Shown piece by piece: positions 38,901-51,212 of a DNA stretch of 64,000 nt (within the stretch, counting starts at the first letter, position 1; each line of letters begins with the position of its first letter). The position numbers were made by a program, and so were the translations under genes. A model generated the notes under the pieces. It was given only the letters and a program-made list of their open reading frames with translations. It was not told the origin of the DNA and did no database searches. This stretch comes from Parasponia andersonii (taxonomy: Eukaryota > Streptophyta > Magnoliopsida > Rosales > Cannabaceae): NCBI GenBank assembly GCA_002914805.1, contig JXTB01000048.1:236420-300419 (forward strand). The letters are read 5' to 3'.

Positions 38901-39740
38901 GTCCTAGCATGGATCATTTCTTTGACCTGTTCTTCTTAGCCTTAGAGCCTTGATCATGCTCCACAACATTTGCCTTTGCCCTAGACGTACTAGTCGTGGC
39001 TCCTGTCTTTTCAGCACGTCTGTTGTCTTCTTCAATGCGGAGCCTTATAACAAGGTCTTCAAGGCTCATAGCCTTTCACTTGTGTTTTAGGTAGCTCTTA
39101 AAATCCTTCCATGAAGGAGGTAACTTCTCAATAATAGAAGCTACTTGGAAGGGTTCACAAAGAACCATCCCTTCTGCCTGAATCTAATGGAGAATCAATT
39201 GAAACTCCTGAACTTGACTGATTACAGTTTTTGAGTCGAGCATTTTATAATCAAGGAAGCGTCCCACCACAAATTTCTTAGAACTAGTATCCTCAGTTGT
39301 ATATTTATGGTCTAGTGACTCCTACAGTTCCTTTTCCGTTTTCTTATTACGATATACACTATATAATGAATCGGTCAAACCATTCATTACATAGTTTCAG
39401 CATAGGTAGTTAGATTGTTTCCAAGCATCCACCGCAACAAGAACTTAGAAACCTTGCTCATCTTCTCTAACTTTTGGTACCTCTTCAGTCAAGAACCTTG
39501 CAAGGTTCAATGTGGTCAGATAAAATAGCATTTTTTGTTGCCACATTTTGAAGTTCAACCCATTGAACTTCTCAGGCTTCTCTCCATGATGCGCTGCTGG
39601 TATCATTGGAGTCACAAGAGGGTTTGGCACTCAAGCCACAGTAGGAACTGGCACTATCACTGCTGATGCCACAGCAGGCTGTTGAGAACTAGCCATGTAC
39701 TCCGCATTGACAATATCAGCTTTGCTGTTTGCCATCTTTG
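35119..39740 (-). mobile_element. Ty1/copia-type element, gag-pol body
   Basis: Reverse-strand fossil in the copia domain order. From the right: gag-like region (about 39735-38880) including PEKFNGLNFKMWQQKM; protease-like part with [12 protein letters not shown] (about 38700); integrase with SSTLWHSRLGHVN and an RSDRGGEY motif (38407-37571); reverse transcriptase with KWIFKRKMKADRT and [10 protein letters not shown] (37625-36087); and RNase H with SIHCDSQSAIG and SRHNTIRQL (36050-35724). Integrase before reverse transcriptase marks it as copia, not gypsy. The reading frame is interrupted in several places, so it is inactive. Confidence 0.9.
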
Positions 39741-40039
39741 AAATTAATCAATCAAATATTATTAATTTCAGTACAAATTTGTTTCCAGGAAAGGCCGGAG
39801 GGTTCACAAACAGGTCCCATTTAAAATCCCGCCTCCTAGACAGAATTTCAAAGAAACTCCCAGGAAAGACGTGGAGGGGTCACAGTTGCTTCCTCTTCAA
39901 ATCTGGTCTCCTTAGACAGAACACAAATTCTCCTCCACAAGAATTCCACACCAAGAATAATTGTAATAACAAAGCAGCAGAGTAATATATATATTCAAAC
40001 AACTAGAATTATATATATTGCAAATATGAGCATAAAGAA

Positions 40040-40310
40040 TTTAACAAATAAATTCTAACATACAACCTAGCATAAAGAATTTAATAAAGAATTTAATAGA
40101 TAAATTCTAACATGCAACTTAGCATAAAGAATAAAATAAATTCTAACATGCAACTTAGCATAAAGAATAAAAAATAAATTCTAACATGCAACTTAGCATA
40201 AAGAATAAAAAATAAATTCTAACATGCAACTTAGCATAAAGAATAAAATAAATTCTAACATGCAACATAGTATAAAGAATTTAATAAAATAAATTCTAAT
40301 ATGCAATCTA
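40040..40310. repeat. Tandem repeat in the copia element leader
   Basis: Seven or so copies of a 36-46 bp unit built on AAATTCTAACATGCAACTTA and GCATAAAGAATAAAA. It lies between gag and the 5' LTR of the element. Confidence 0.75.
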
Positions 40311-41599
40311 ATAAAAACCCTATATAAAGCAACGACTCAGTTTTAAGATTGTAAGAATTAAATTAATAATAACATGCAATATATAAGATTACAAAAATAT
40401 TTAACAAACGTTTATAATAAACTTTAAAACAAAATTTAAAGTTACCAAAAGTTTGGTCCACATTTCAATGGAATTTCAGTAGTACTTCAGAAACACTGTT
40501 ACCGTCGAACCCTATGTAGGACACAGTGTCCTTAAAACTAATTCGCTCCTTTTACTAGAATACTTGAGGACTTTAGCTAGCGTCAGTTTCCTAGGATACA
40601 ACGACAAGAGTGGCAGACAAAGCACCAATACCTCCACTCTAGGAATTGGATAGTTTTGAACTCTAACACACTAAGAACCTTAGCTACGAAATTCCTAAAC
40701 CCTCGAAGAATTTCAGCTAGTAAACTCAAGAACATTCAAAAAACTAAAGAAATTAAGAGAGGGCGGTAGAGAGAAATCATAGAGGAAGCTAATGATTTTT
40801 GGTATGTAAAATGAGGTGGGGAAGCTCTCCTTTTATAGTCATTTAGAATGGGAGGTTACAGACCATACTTTCAATTGGAATAAATCCAATAAAGCCAAAT
40901 ATGGCTATTACATGGCCAAAAAATGCCTAGCACTAATGCTTGGCAGAATGGGAGATTTCTAGAACCTCCTCCATGGCTGTTACAAAGCCAAAACACCTAG
41001 CACAGCCATAAAAAGGTTGGCAGTTTTCTAAACGAAAATACTTGGCAGTTTTACATGTAACTGACCATTGAATTGAATCAGAATTGAAAAAAAAAATAAT
41101 CTGGCCCGTAGCAAAAGATTGAGCTTACAAGAATCCAAGTTTTCGGCCCGACATTAGTGTCTGTAGGTGCGGGCACACACGAGCCCATGCAAATTCAAGT
41201 CCAAGCCCGATGATTTGCACCTCCATGCTTTGTGGTAGTTATTCTTACCACTATCACAAAACATAGCTTTATATAAACTATTAGGAATAAGCTTCTCCCA
41301 CTAATATGGGACTTCTTATTTTTCTTTTCATTTTTCAATTCCAATGGTACATTTTTGAGCGATAATTTCTCATTCATCCGTGTACCATTTTGAGCGTATG
41401 AATATACGAAATCGATGTCCTCACGGAGGAGAACAAGAATTCACCAAGACCTTTATCAACAAGATATGAGTCCCACTCAATTTTTAGTTTCAAAATGATT
41501 CATGAAAATGAGTTTTATAACAATTTTAGTCTTTATAAATTACTTAGACTTCCAAGCCTAAGCTAAGTCCATATTCAATTCTTAATCCATTTTCTAACA
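40311..41599 (-). repeat. 5' LTR region of the copia-type element
   Basis: The outer part, 41195-41599, matches the 3' LTR (about 26 differences in about 315 aligned bases by my hand count) and starts TGTTAGAAAATGGATTAAG on the minus strand. A TATA-like CTATAAAAGGAGAG (minus strand, about 40830) suggests the promoter. The inner border towards gag could not be fixed because the rest does not match the other LTR. Confidence 0.6.
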
Positions 41600-42454
41600 A
41601 TTTTGTCATCGCCCTTCCCCATTATGCAAATCACCTTTATAAAGATGCGATTGTTTACGTAAGCAGATCCTTAAATTATTATTACTATTATTATTTTGTG
41701 TGTGTGTGGATTTTCATCATTGGTCCAAATTAAATCCAATACATTAGTTATGGCCCTTGTGGTCTATTATTATTTCCTTTTTTTTCGTAAATACTTTGGT
41801 CAAAATACTCGTATCCGTTACGATCGAACGTGGGGTCACTCCAAGCAAGACAAATCCACATATTTTGATTAATCAAAGATCATGATCATTGAATTCCTTA
41901 AAAAAAAAGGGACAATCATCATTGAAAACAAAATCGGATATATATATTTATTGGTGGGGAAGTAAAGAATTAATTACGTCGTAAGACTCGTAAAGAATCA
42001 ACTAGTCTCCAGCAATCTATAACTTGTCATCTAAACTATTTATATCATTTCGACTTATATCATTTCAACTTAGAACAATAGGAGACTCTAGAAAAAAAAA
42101 TCAGTATTCAAATCTGTTGATCTTTCAATTTATTTGATCCAATCTTTCAAAAAAATTAAATATTAATCCGATGTAGCTCTAACTAGTGTAAGCAATCTAA
42201 AAGTAAAATCGTTATTTCTTAGCACAAATAATGAAGAGGTTGTTAACATTTAGTTATCTAGTAACTTCCACAAAAGAATTTTAATAGTTTATTATATGTT
42301 TTTTTTTTGGGGGGGGGGACATCAAACAAAACCTAGAGATTGGAAGACGAAGAAAAGGAATGATCGGTGATGGTATGTGAGTGCCAAATGCCAAAGTCTA
42401 AGTGAGTCTTCCTGTCACCATAATTACATATAGCATGCGTAACTTTCAATATGC

Positions 42455-44240
42455 CAAATTCTTACTACTACTCGTCCTACTTATTTGTAACTTTCAATAT
42501 GTCTTCATTTGACCTTTTGAGTCTGTGTGTGAGATTGAGTAAATTTCTATTGTCATATACTAACATCTAAGCCTAATAATATCACACTTCAAAGAATAAA
42601 GATAGTAATATTCGAGCACTACAATTCCAAAATAATATCGTTGGCACTATCATATCATGAAGCCAAAATAATGAACTACTACTATCTTATCTACACAATG
42701 TTTTCTCTAGCTATTATTGACGGTATTAGACAACTTTTTACTTTTATACATAGTCATTCACACCAAAAAAAAAAAATCGTATCAAACCACTATCCCAATT
42801 TTCAGTCGTTAGGGGTTCTTGACTATTATTATATTAATTATATCCAAGCTTTTATGGATAAATTATGCCCATTGCTCAAATTTTGGGACATGCCAATTTT
42901 TTATCGCCTTCCCCACCACACATATCATTTTTTGTAAAGATAGGATCATTTTACGTTAGCAAATCCCTAATTACCTTCTCTTGCCTGTGGATATATTCAT
43001 CATTGGTCCAAATTAAAACCAATATTTCGGTTATGGCACTTGTGGTCTATTATTATTTTCTTTTTTCGCAAATACTTTAGTAAACATACTCATATCTGTT
43101 ATGATCGGACGCGGGGTCACTCCAAGCAAGTGAACGTATATATTAATCTCCAAGACCAGTCGATATAGTTTGATTAGTTGAAGATCATGAGCATTGAATT
43201 CCTCAAAAGAAAAGAGAGAGAGAGAGAGGGACCATCATCGTTAAAACAATCAGGTAAAAATATTTATTGGTGGGGAAGTAAAGAATCAATTACTCGTTGT
43301 CTTAAGAATCCTAAAAAATCAATTAGTCTCCGGCAATCTATAACTTGTCTTCTAAACTCTATACATCATCTCAACGAAGAACAATAGGAGACTAGGAAAA
43401 ATATCAGTTATCCAAATATGTTGATCTTTGAATTTATTTGATCCGATCTTTCAAGAAAATAAAAATTAATCGGATGTAGCTCTAACTGGTGTAAGCAATT
43501 TAAAAGTAAATCATTTCTTTAGCACAAATTATGAAAACGTTAATATTTATAGTCTACTTAGATACACTTTTCTTTTCTGTTTTTTGTTTAAATAAACAAA
43601 AATTGACATTTTTTTAAAACAATTTTGTTTAAAAAATTGTAAATAAATTTTTAGAAAATAATGGAATTGAGAATTTTTCACTTTCAAATTTTTTTTTAAA
43701 CAATAGGTAAACCCAGAAAGTGGTATGTTTTAAAATACATATTTTAAGTGGTAATTCGTAAATAAACTTTTAAAAGTGATATTTTCTAAATAAACTATTA
43801 AATGTAGTAATTTCACAAATGGTATTTCTGTAAATAAATTTTTAAAAATGATATTTTCTAAATAAGTTCTTAAAAATAGCATTTTTCTAATTAACTTTTA
43901 TAGTTAACAAACATGTTTATGTTTTTTGTTTTTAAAAATTAAAAGTGAGTTGATGTGTTACTAAGAAAGTTTTTTATTTTTAAAATTAAAAAACACAAAC
44001 AAAATTTTTGTTTTTATTTTCAGTTTTTTTATAAACAAAGTTTTGAATGTGTATCCAAGTATAGCCTTAGTTATCTAGTAACTTTCACAAAATAATTTTA
44101 CATTTCAATAGTTATATAATGTTGAAAAGGGGAAAAAGAAAGAACGAAAAAATAAAGATTGGAAAGGAAGATGAAGAAAAGGAATGATCGGTGATAGTAT
44201 ATGAGTGCCAATTGAAAAATTTAAGTGAGTCTTCCAAATG
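42455..44240. repeat. Tandem host segment, copy B (no copia insertion)
   Basis: Diverged copy of the host parts of 33780-42420. It keeps uninterrupted sequence where copy A carries the retroelement (about 42810-42900). It has its own inserted MITE at 43550-44066, absent from copy A. Confidence 0.75.
43550..44066. mobile_element. PIF/Harbinger (Tourist-like) MITE
   Basis: Ends TAGTCTACTTAGATACACTT (left) and, on the complement, GGCTATACTTGGATACACAT (right). It is flanked by TTA on both sides (43547-43549; 44067-44069). Copy A has the empty site with a single TTA (ACATTTAGTTATC, about 42247), which confirms the borders and a TTA target repeat. It is 517 bp, non-coding and AT-rich. TTA target and GGCTAT.CTTGG-type ends fit the PIF/Harbinger superfamily. 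Confidence 0.75.
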
Positions 44241-44714
44241 CAGCTGCCTTAAAGAAAAAGCGAAAAAAGAAACAAAAAAAGAAATAGATAATATTAAGCG
44301 TGAAAAATAAAAACAGAAAAAGCAAAGGGCTATTTACAAAATTCCAGGCCCAAGATACCAAAAATTGAAAAATCCCGGATGGACTCATTTTTTTGAAAAA
44401 TCCCGGATTTATTTAGAAAAATATCACTTTTAAAGTATTATTAGAAAACTAACACTTTTAAAAATATTTAGAAGAATACAAATTTACTTTAAATTTGGCA
44501 TTTTTCAATGGTACTCGAGGAAACTAGTTAGATTACTTAGAATAATCAATCCACTTACTTGAAGTAATTATTCAAGTTACCTCAAGTAACTCGACTAGTT
44601 ACCTTAAGTATCTCATGAATCAATAAAATAAAGTGATATTTTTCTAAATACTTTTAAAAGTGGTATTTTTCAATTTTTCTGAAAAATACCATAAAAAATC
44701 AATTTCCTCAAAAG
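44241..44714. other. AT-rich stretch, possible small non-autonomous element
   Basis: Contains AAAAATCCCGGAT twice (about 44369 and 44395), words such as TATTTTTCTAAATAC, and a nested inverted repeat around CTTGAAGTAATTATTCAAG (about 44560). It may be a decayed MITE, but I could not fix its ends. Confidence 0.35.
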
Positions 44715-45350
44715 AAAAGGAAAAATTTGATTTGCAACTAGTTGGTTTTTAACCCATGACCTAGAGATCACATAGTAATGGACTGCCCACCAAAACCAAA
44801 CGCCTTTGTTCAAAATTTTTATCCTTTTTATTTACAAAAATATTATAAAGGAAGTTTGCTTTATTTATAAAAGTGCCACCGGTCTTATACTACCCAGTAC
44901 CGAGTTTTTATAAATTAGCCACTTTAGTGTCGTACAAAATTTATACTTTGTCTATAGATTGTATTTTTAGTATTATTTTTGTTTTCTTAGGTACTTTTGT
45001 CAAAAATCCTAAATAAATCTCAAGTAGCCCAAAAGATATCTCCAACATTCAAAGACTCAAAATCCATAAATTACATTAGCAAGAGATAATGCGATACTGT
45101 GACTTCAATGAATAATTAATAAGGACGTAAAGATTTTGAAAAAGATTTGAATGCTACATGCTTTGTAGCCAATTGCGATACACCATCAAGTCCACAACAC
45201 ATCCGAAAAACCCACATATCTCAAAGTAGCAAGAACTATATCAGCCAATTACGATGCACTACACGGTCCATAACACGTCCGAAAACTCACGTGTCTAAAA
45301 CTACCAAGAGGCTATTACTTGATTATGATTCTATTTGAATTAACATCCAC
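44715..45350. repeat. Outlying copy of module R1 of the complex repeat array
   Basis: Matches 51832-52300 and 57957-58335 (AACTAG..., AAGTTTGCTTTATTTA, ACAAAATTTATACTTTG, AAATAAATCTCAAGTAG, GACGTAAAGATTT). The last 150 bp hold two tandem copies of a unit of about 75-80 bp (CCAATTGCGATACACCATCA... and CCAATTACGATGCACTACAC...). No gene is recognised. Confidence 0.65.
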
Positions 45351-45944
45351 CTTTTCCTATTAGCTGCATGCATCGTTGATTCTGAATTATCATCAGAACG
45401 ATAACTCTGCCTAAAAAGACTATCTTAGCACTTTGATTCAACGAGGAAATGGAAATATTGATACTAGTTTTATATGATTCTCCTTCTGTCATTTCACTCT
45501 CTCATCGAGACAGTGGTAGCCAGCTAGTTCAACGAATATAGTCTACAACAGGTTTGAATTCCGGGTGGTTTATGGAGATAATATTTATTAGGCATCAATT
45601 TACTTATATTATTTTACTTAATTAAAATTATTTACAAATATTTTTGTATAATAAAAATATTAAATTTATTTTTAATTAACTAAATTAGGATAATCATTAA
45701 ATAATGATCTATCACTTAAAAAATATATATTTATAGATATATATAAAAAATATTTATTAAATTAGGAATCATATTTATTTAATATTACATGATGCTAGTA
45801 TTTAATTATCAAAACAGCTATCTTTTTTTTAGAGAATAATTCTTCTTTTGGTATAAAACATACACCCTTTTTTCTCGGTAGGGCAGGGGTCTTTCTATTC
45901 ATAGTCATTCATCCTCGTCATATGCCATAGCCAATAAGCCAGAT
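45351..45944. other. AT-rich stretch left of the MULE
   Basis: No gene or family recognised. It ends in the target-site repeat of the MULE. Confidence 0.4.
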
Positions 45945-45953
45945 GCTATGATA

Positions 45954-47035
45954 GGACGCGGATCCTTGTCATTTTTTCTGTCATATTTTTTGTCTAATCT
46001 CTAATAAGTTGCCACCTCACTTTATCTTTTTAAATTTTTACATTCCGTCTCTTGACGGCATCAGCGTTAAATGAGTAGAAAAATATAACCAAAAAAAATG
46101 AATAGTACAAAAATGAAAAGGCAACTCTTTTTGTCTCTCTTCATTGCCCTGACATTTGGCTTCTTTGTATTTATTTATTTTTATTTTTTATGACAATGTT
46201 CTCCAGACCTTTCTTTTTCTCCACGTTGGGTTTCGTCACGCTTTAATCTTCAAGCAAGTATTCAGAAACTTGTATTACTCTTAATTTATTGGGTAAAAAA
46301 CGAGTACGTGCCTTTTTTATATTTATATATTTGTTTAATCTATTATTTATTTGGGTAGTAGTTTATGTCCGCTTAGTAACTTTTTTAAAAAAATAACATA
46401 GAAATGGCTTATCTAGATATTTGTAAATTTGACATATTTTTACATAAATACTTGGTTTATATTATTAGTCAACATCCTTTTACTGTTCATATTCTAAAGG
46501 AAGTGATTTTGTATTGCAAGTAATTTCAATCGTTTTCAATCACGTGTTTAATAAATTGGGGAAAAAACCCTTAACATATTATATATGCTTTGTTTTCAAA
46601 GTTTGAACCTTTTCAAATCTTATAGATACTTGTAAACATTAATTTATTTTAATTTTGTCAACTTAATTAGTTATATTACTTCAGCGTTGTCTTACAATAA
46701 ATTATTGCTTCTGGACATAATTTGTACATACATTCACTTCAAAAGTTATCTGGAATTACCTATTTATTTATGTTCTTTGTTTCGTATTTTAATCGTATTT
46801 ATTATATTACAGATATAATTTTTATTAATGGATTGTAGTAATAATCCAGTAGAGTGTCAATCACGTCGAAAGCTAGAGTTTCAAACTGAATGTATTAATT
46901 CACTTTTAGAAAATGATGATGAAAAGGATGAAGGGAATACGGAAGCGAAAAAAAAGAATAGAAATAATTTATTCTAAAGTTTCTGAAGAAGTGATACCAA
47001 AAGTTGATATGGATTTTGAAACCGAAGAAGAAGGT
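45954..47035 (+). repeat. Left terminal inverted repeat of the MULE
   Basis: About 1.08 kb. It includes promoter sequence and, unusually, the transposase start (ATG 46828) plus roughly the first 65-70 codons. The right repeat carries the mirrored counterpart. Confidence 0.8.
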
Positions 47036-49580
47036 TATGATTTCTATAATGCCTATGCTTATAAGGTTGGATTCAGTGTTCGTAAAAGTAAGGGACAAAA
47101 AGATAAAAATGGTATAGTGACAAATAGAATTTTTTGTTGCTCTTGTGAGGGATATCGAGAGAAAGATAGACGAGAAATTAATGTAAAGCATCATCGAGCT
47201 GAAACAAGACTTGGTTGTTTAGCAAGAATAAAAGTTAACTCTCACCAAACTGGTAAATATCGGGTTATTGAATTTATTGCTGAGTATACTCATGTTTCAT
47301 CTAGCCCTAATAAAAGTCATCTGCATAGATCACAAAGGAGACTGACTCCAACTCATGCAACAGAAATAGATATGGTTGATCGTTCAGGGATTCCTCCTAA
47401 AGAAGGTTGTGAATTAATGGCAATGAGAGCTGGGGGACGAGAAAATCTTAGGATTATTCCAATTGATTACAAGAATTATTTACGAACTAAACGAACAATC
47501 CGAATGAGATTAGGAGATACATGTGGTGTTCTAGAATATCTCTAGTGTATGCAGTTACAAGATCCAAATTTTTTTTACGCTTTGCAAGTGGATAAAGAGG
47601 ATTTGATCACTAATATTTCTTGGGCAGATGCTAAAATGGTACATCATACTCTCACTTCGGTGATGTTGTTTGTTTTGATACTACATATAGAAAAAATAAA
47701 GAAGGAAGGCCTTTCACTATGTTTCTCGGAGTGAATCATCATAAGTAAACAATTGTTTTTGGAGCTGCACTATTATATGATGAAACTGCTAAAACATTTA
47801 TGTGGTTATTTGAAACTTTTACTACCACAATGTCTAGGGAGAAGTCAAAGACGATTCTTACAGATCAAGATGCAGCTATAGCTAAAGCATTAGTTTCTCA
47901 ACGGCCAGAAACATATTACCGCTTGTGTATTTGGCACATATTTCAAAATGCAGCAAAACATCTCAGTAACATGTTTGAGTAGTTTCGAGAATTCTCGAAA
48001 GATTTCAGTAATTGCATATATAATTACGATGAAGAGTAGAAATTTATTGATACTTGGAGTGAGATGCTTAGAAAATATGATCTTGAAAATAATGAATAGT
48101 TGCAAAAGATGTATGATTTACAAGAGAAATGGGCTTTGGTTAATAGCAGAGAGATATTTTGTGCAGATATGACTACTACCCAAAGAAGTGAGAGTATGAA
48201 TAATGCAATAAAAGGTTATGTCAGTTACAAGCATGATCTACTGTGCTTTTTTGAACACTTTGAAAGACTGCTTGAGCATCGTTGTTATGAAGAGTTACAA
48301 GCTGATTTTAGAGCAACCCAAACTAAACCGAAATTATTATTTGAAGTTGAAATTTTAAAGCATGTATCAAGTGTATATGCCCCAGCAATGTTAAATATGT
48401 TTCAGACTCAGGTATGCCAGAGTTATGATTGTACTTTTATTTTTTGTGATGAGAGTGAAACAGTATCGAAGTATAGAGTTACCCCTAAGAAAAAATATTT
48501 TCATCATACTGTTGAATATGATTCTTCCAATGATATGGTTGCATGTTCATACAAGAAATTTGAGTTTACAGGGGTTTTTTTGTCCACATGCTCTTAAAGT
48601 CCTATCTGAAAAAAATATATTGAAAATTCCTACAATATATTTTAAAAAGATGGACAAAGTATGCCAAGTTTGAAAGTGAGGTGGATAAGTATAGAAGTGT
48701 ATTCAATGAGGACCCTAAAGTCAACTTGGCAAATTATTACCAAGATTTGTGTAGATTTCAAACTCGCATAATAGCAAAGGCAGCAAGAAATGAGAAAACC
48801 TATGAAATTGCTATGAGTGATTTTAGAAAGATTTTGGAAGACATTGATACATATCTAAGAGGAAGTGAGATTGGAAAACCTAGTTCTAGTTCTCATGTCC
48901 ATAACCAAAATGAAAGCGGGTTACCTAGTAAAGATGAAAACAACATTAAAGGAATAAAAACAAAGGGAAGACCTCGTGGTTCATCTAGTAGGCCAAACAG
49001 TGCTCTTGAGAAGGCTAGAAAAAAAAAATTGTACATGAGAAGCTATTTCCACACCATATACATATTTATTTGATTTTTCCAATAATTTTTATATGATTAA
49101 GTTTTTTCTTTTTTTTTTTTAATGACATAGGTTCATTTGTTATATTGTTCAGGGTGCATATAATCATAATGAAGATCGATAATCAAATATTGAAGCCTCT
49201 CTTAGTCAACAAATTTCATCAAACTCACAAATATATCTCACTCAACCATTTCATCTTGGCCAGGCAGGTATATGACTTCATTCATTCTTTTTTTTTTTCC
49301 TTTTCTAAATGTGTTTTGGTATTTTCAGTTACTAGATTAGCTTTTCTATTGAATAATAAATATGTTATATTTTAATACAGCATAAAAACTAGTCTGCGTA
49401 TATGGGTTCAAGTAAGATACCGAGCATAATGGAGATACTACAGCAGGTCATATATTTGATTTGATATCTTTTACTAAAATTAAACTCATACACAATTAAC
49501 TAAATTTGTCTGTGTTTATGATTTATAGACTCAGTCGCTCCATGCCAAAAGTCAAATGTTTGAATTTAATGGAAACTAAT
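46828..49580 (+). pseudogene. MULE transposase, FAR1/FHY3-related (inactivated)
   Basis: Domains in order: FAR1-type N-terminal domain (ETEEEGYDFYNAYAYKVGFSVRK, with Cys-rich FCCSCEGYRE; about 47018-47330); the MULE DDE core (a CFDTTYRKN-like first Asp at about 47660, then LTDQDAAIAKAL at about 47857 and RSESMNNAIKG at about 48188); a SWIM-like finger (about 48540-48590); and a basic, low-complexity end (KTKGRPRGSS). Small C-terminal exons follow with GT/AG borders (about 49154-49267, 49381-49446 and 49530-49580, ending MFEFNGN). It is broken: an A-run frameshift separates the ATG 46828 frame from the FAR1 frame at about 46940, there are several in-frame stops between 47543 and 48050, and frame changes near 47650 and 48585. 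One SWIM Cys is replaced by Tyr (ACSYKKF). The C-terminal exon also carries a stop. FHY3/FAR1 host regulators derive from this lineage, but the inverted repeats show that this is a transposon. Confidence 0.85.
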
Positions 49581-50126
49581 AACTTCAAGATAGAATGAGT
49601 GCAGGAATTATACGAGGATCTAAGTTATATCTTTAAAATATCCTAGTTGTTTAGCTTTGGTCTTTTTAATTGGAAAGATGTTAGACTAATTGGTTCTTAG
49701 TTTGTGTTGATAAACTAATTAAAACTAGTTGGACTAATTGTTTATTGTTTTATATTTTCTTTCTATTAAACTTTGTGTCCTCTGTTGCCTGAGTTAATTT
49801 ATGCTTAACTTTGGTCGACATGAATGGTAATTCAGAATATGATAAGCTTTGATAAATCCAAAATTTCATATTTATTTCTAATGAATTGATAATACAAAAA
49901 AGTACATATTTATGGAAGCCTTAATCAGCTAAACCAATTCAACTGAATGACCGGATTACAAACATGACTAGTATCGGCAAAAAGTCTCCTAAATTGAAAG
50001 CACAGTATTAATCGTCTGTCCAAGTAAACCTCTTCTAACAAGCTTGGCAAATTCCTGTAAGAAAATAATAAAACAATAACTAGGGCAAATTCCTTATAAG
50101 CATAGGCATTATAGAAATCATAAGCT

Positions 50127-51212
50127 TATTCTTCAGTTTCAAACTTCATACCAACTTTTGGTATCACTTCTTATTAAATTTTAGAATGAACTATTTCTAT
50201 TCTTTTTTTCACTTCCGTATTCCCTTCATTCTTTTCATCCTATTTTCTAAAAGCAAATTAATACATTTAGTTTGAAACTCTTGCTTTCGACGTGATTGAC
50301 ACTCTACTGGATTATTACTTCAATCCATTAATAAAAATTATATTTGTAATATAATAAACACGATTAAAAAATGAAACAAAGAATATGAATAAAAAAGGTA
50401 ATTCCAAATAATTTTTGAAGTGACATGTATGTGCAAATTATGTCTAGAATGAACAATTTGTTGTCTTTTATTGTAAGACAATGCTGACGAATTAAGTTGA
50501 CAAAATTAAAATAAATTAATGTTTACAAGTACCTATAAGATTTGAAAAGTTTAATCTTTAAAAGCAAAGCATATATAATATGTTAGGGGTTTTTTCCCCA
50601 ATTCATTAAATACGTGATTGAAAATGATTGAAATTAATTGCGATACAAAATCACTTCCTTTAGAATATGAACAGTAAAAGGATGTTGACTAATAATATAA
50701 ACTAAGTATTTATGTATAAACATGTCAAACTTACAAATATCTAGATAAGCTATTTCTATGTTCTTTTCAAAAAAGGGTTGCTAAGCGAACATAAATTACT
50801 ACCCAAATAAATAATAGACTAAACAAATATATAAATATAAAAAAGGCACGTACTCGTTTTTTACCCAGTAAATTAAGAGCAATACAAACTTTTGGATACT
50901 TACTTGAAGGTTAAAGCGTGACGAAACCCAACATGGAGAAAAAAAATGTCTAGAGAACAGTGTCATAAAAAATGAAAAAAAAAAAAAAAGAAATACAGGG
51001 AAGCCAAATGTCAGTGCAGTGAAGAGAGACAAAAGGGATTACCTTTCATTTTTGTACTATTCATTTTTTATGATATATATTTTTATACTCATTTACCGTT
51101 GATGCCGTCAAAAGATGTAATATAAAAGATTTAAAAAGATAAAGTGATGTGGTAGCTTATTAGAGGTTGGACAGGAAATATGACAGAAAAAAATTACAAG
51201 GAATCCGCGTCC
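50127..51212 (-). repeat. Right terminal inverted repeat of the MULE
   Basis: Complement of the left repeat. It holds a mirror copy of the transposase start (ATG at 50328 on the minus strand, followed by GATTG..GTAATAATCCAG), so a 5' coding fragment is present twice in opposite directions. Confidence 0.8.

Larger units (their letters stand above)
33780..42420. repeat. Tandem host segment, copy A (split by the copia-type element)
   Basis: The host parts (33780-34154 and 41600-42420) match copy B at 42455-44240 in the same order: CAATATGTCTTCATTTGACC (about 33818; 42497), ATCTAAGCCTAATAATATCA (about 33895; 42568), GGGGTCACTCCAAGCAAG (about 41832; 43112) and GGAATGATCGGTGATGGTAT (about 42357; similar at 44182). 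No gene is recognised in the segment itself. Confidence 0.75.
45954..51212 (+). mobile_element. Mutator-like transposon (MULE) with 1.1 kb terminal inverted repeats
   Basis: Complete outline of a DNA transposon, 5.26 kb. Ends GGACGCGGATCCTTGTCA (left) and the complement of the right end GGACGCGGATTCCTTGTAA. The 9-bp flanks GCTATGATA (45945-45953) and ACCATGATA (51213-51221) agree at 7 of 9 positions, a diverged MULE target-site repeat. The inverted repeats run about 45954-47035 and about 50127-51212, including matching blocks such as GACGGCATCA and AACATCCTTTTACTGTTCAT. It encodes one FAR1-type transposase, listed separately. Confidence 0.88.

Noticed and set aside
40040-40310. Possible CRISPR-like array
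   Set aside because: Plant nuclear DNA. The units are contiguous tandem repeats without unique spacers, inside a retroelement leader.
46913-49073. Host FAR1/FHY3 regulatory gene
   Set aside because: The domain architecture fits, but 1.1 kb inverted repeats and a 9-bp target repeat surround it and the frame is disrupted, so it is a transposon.
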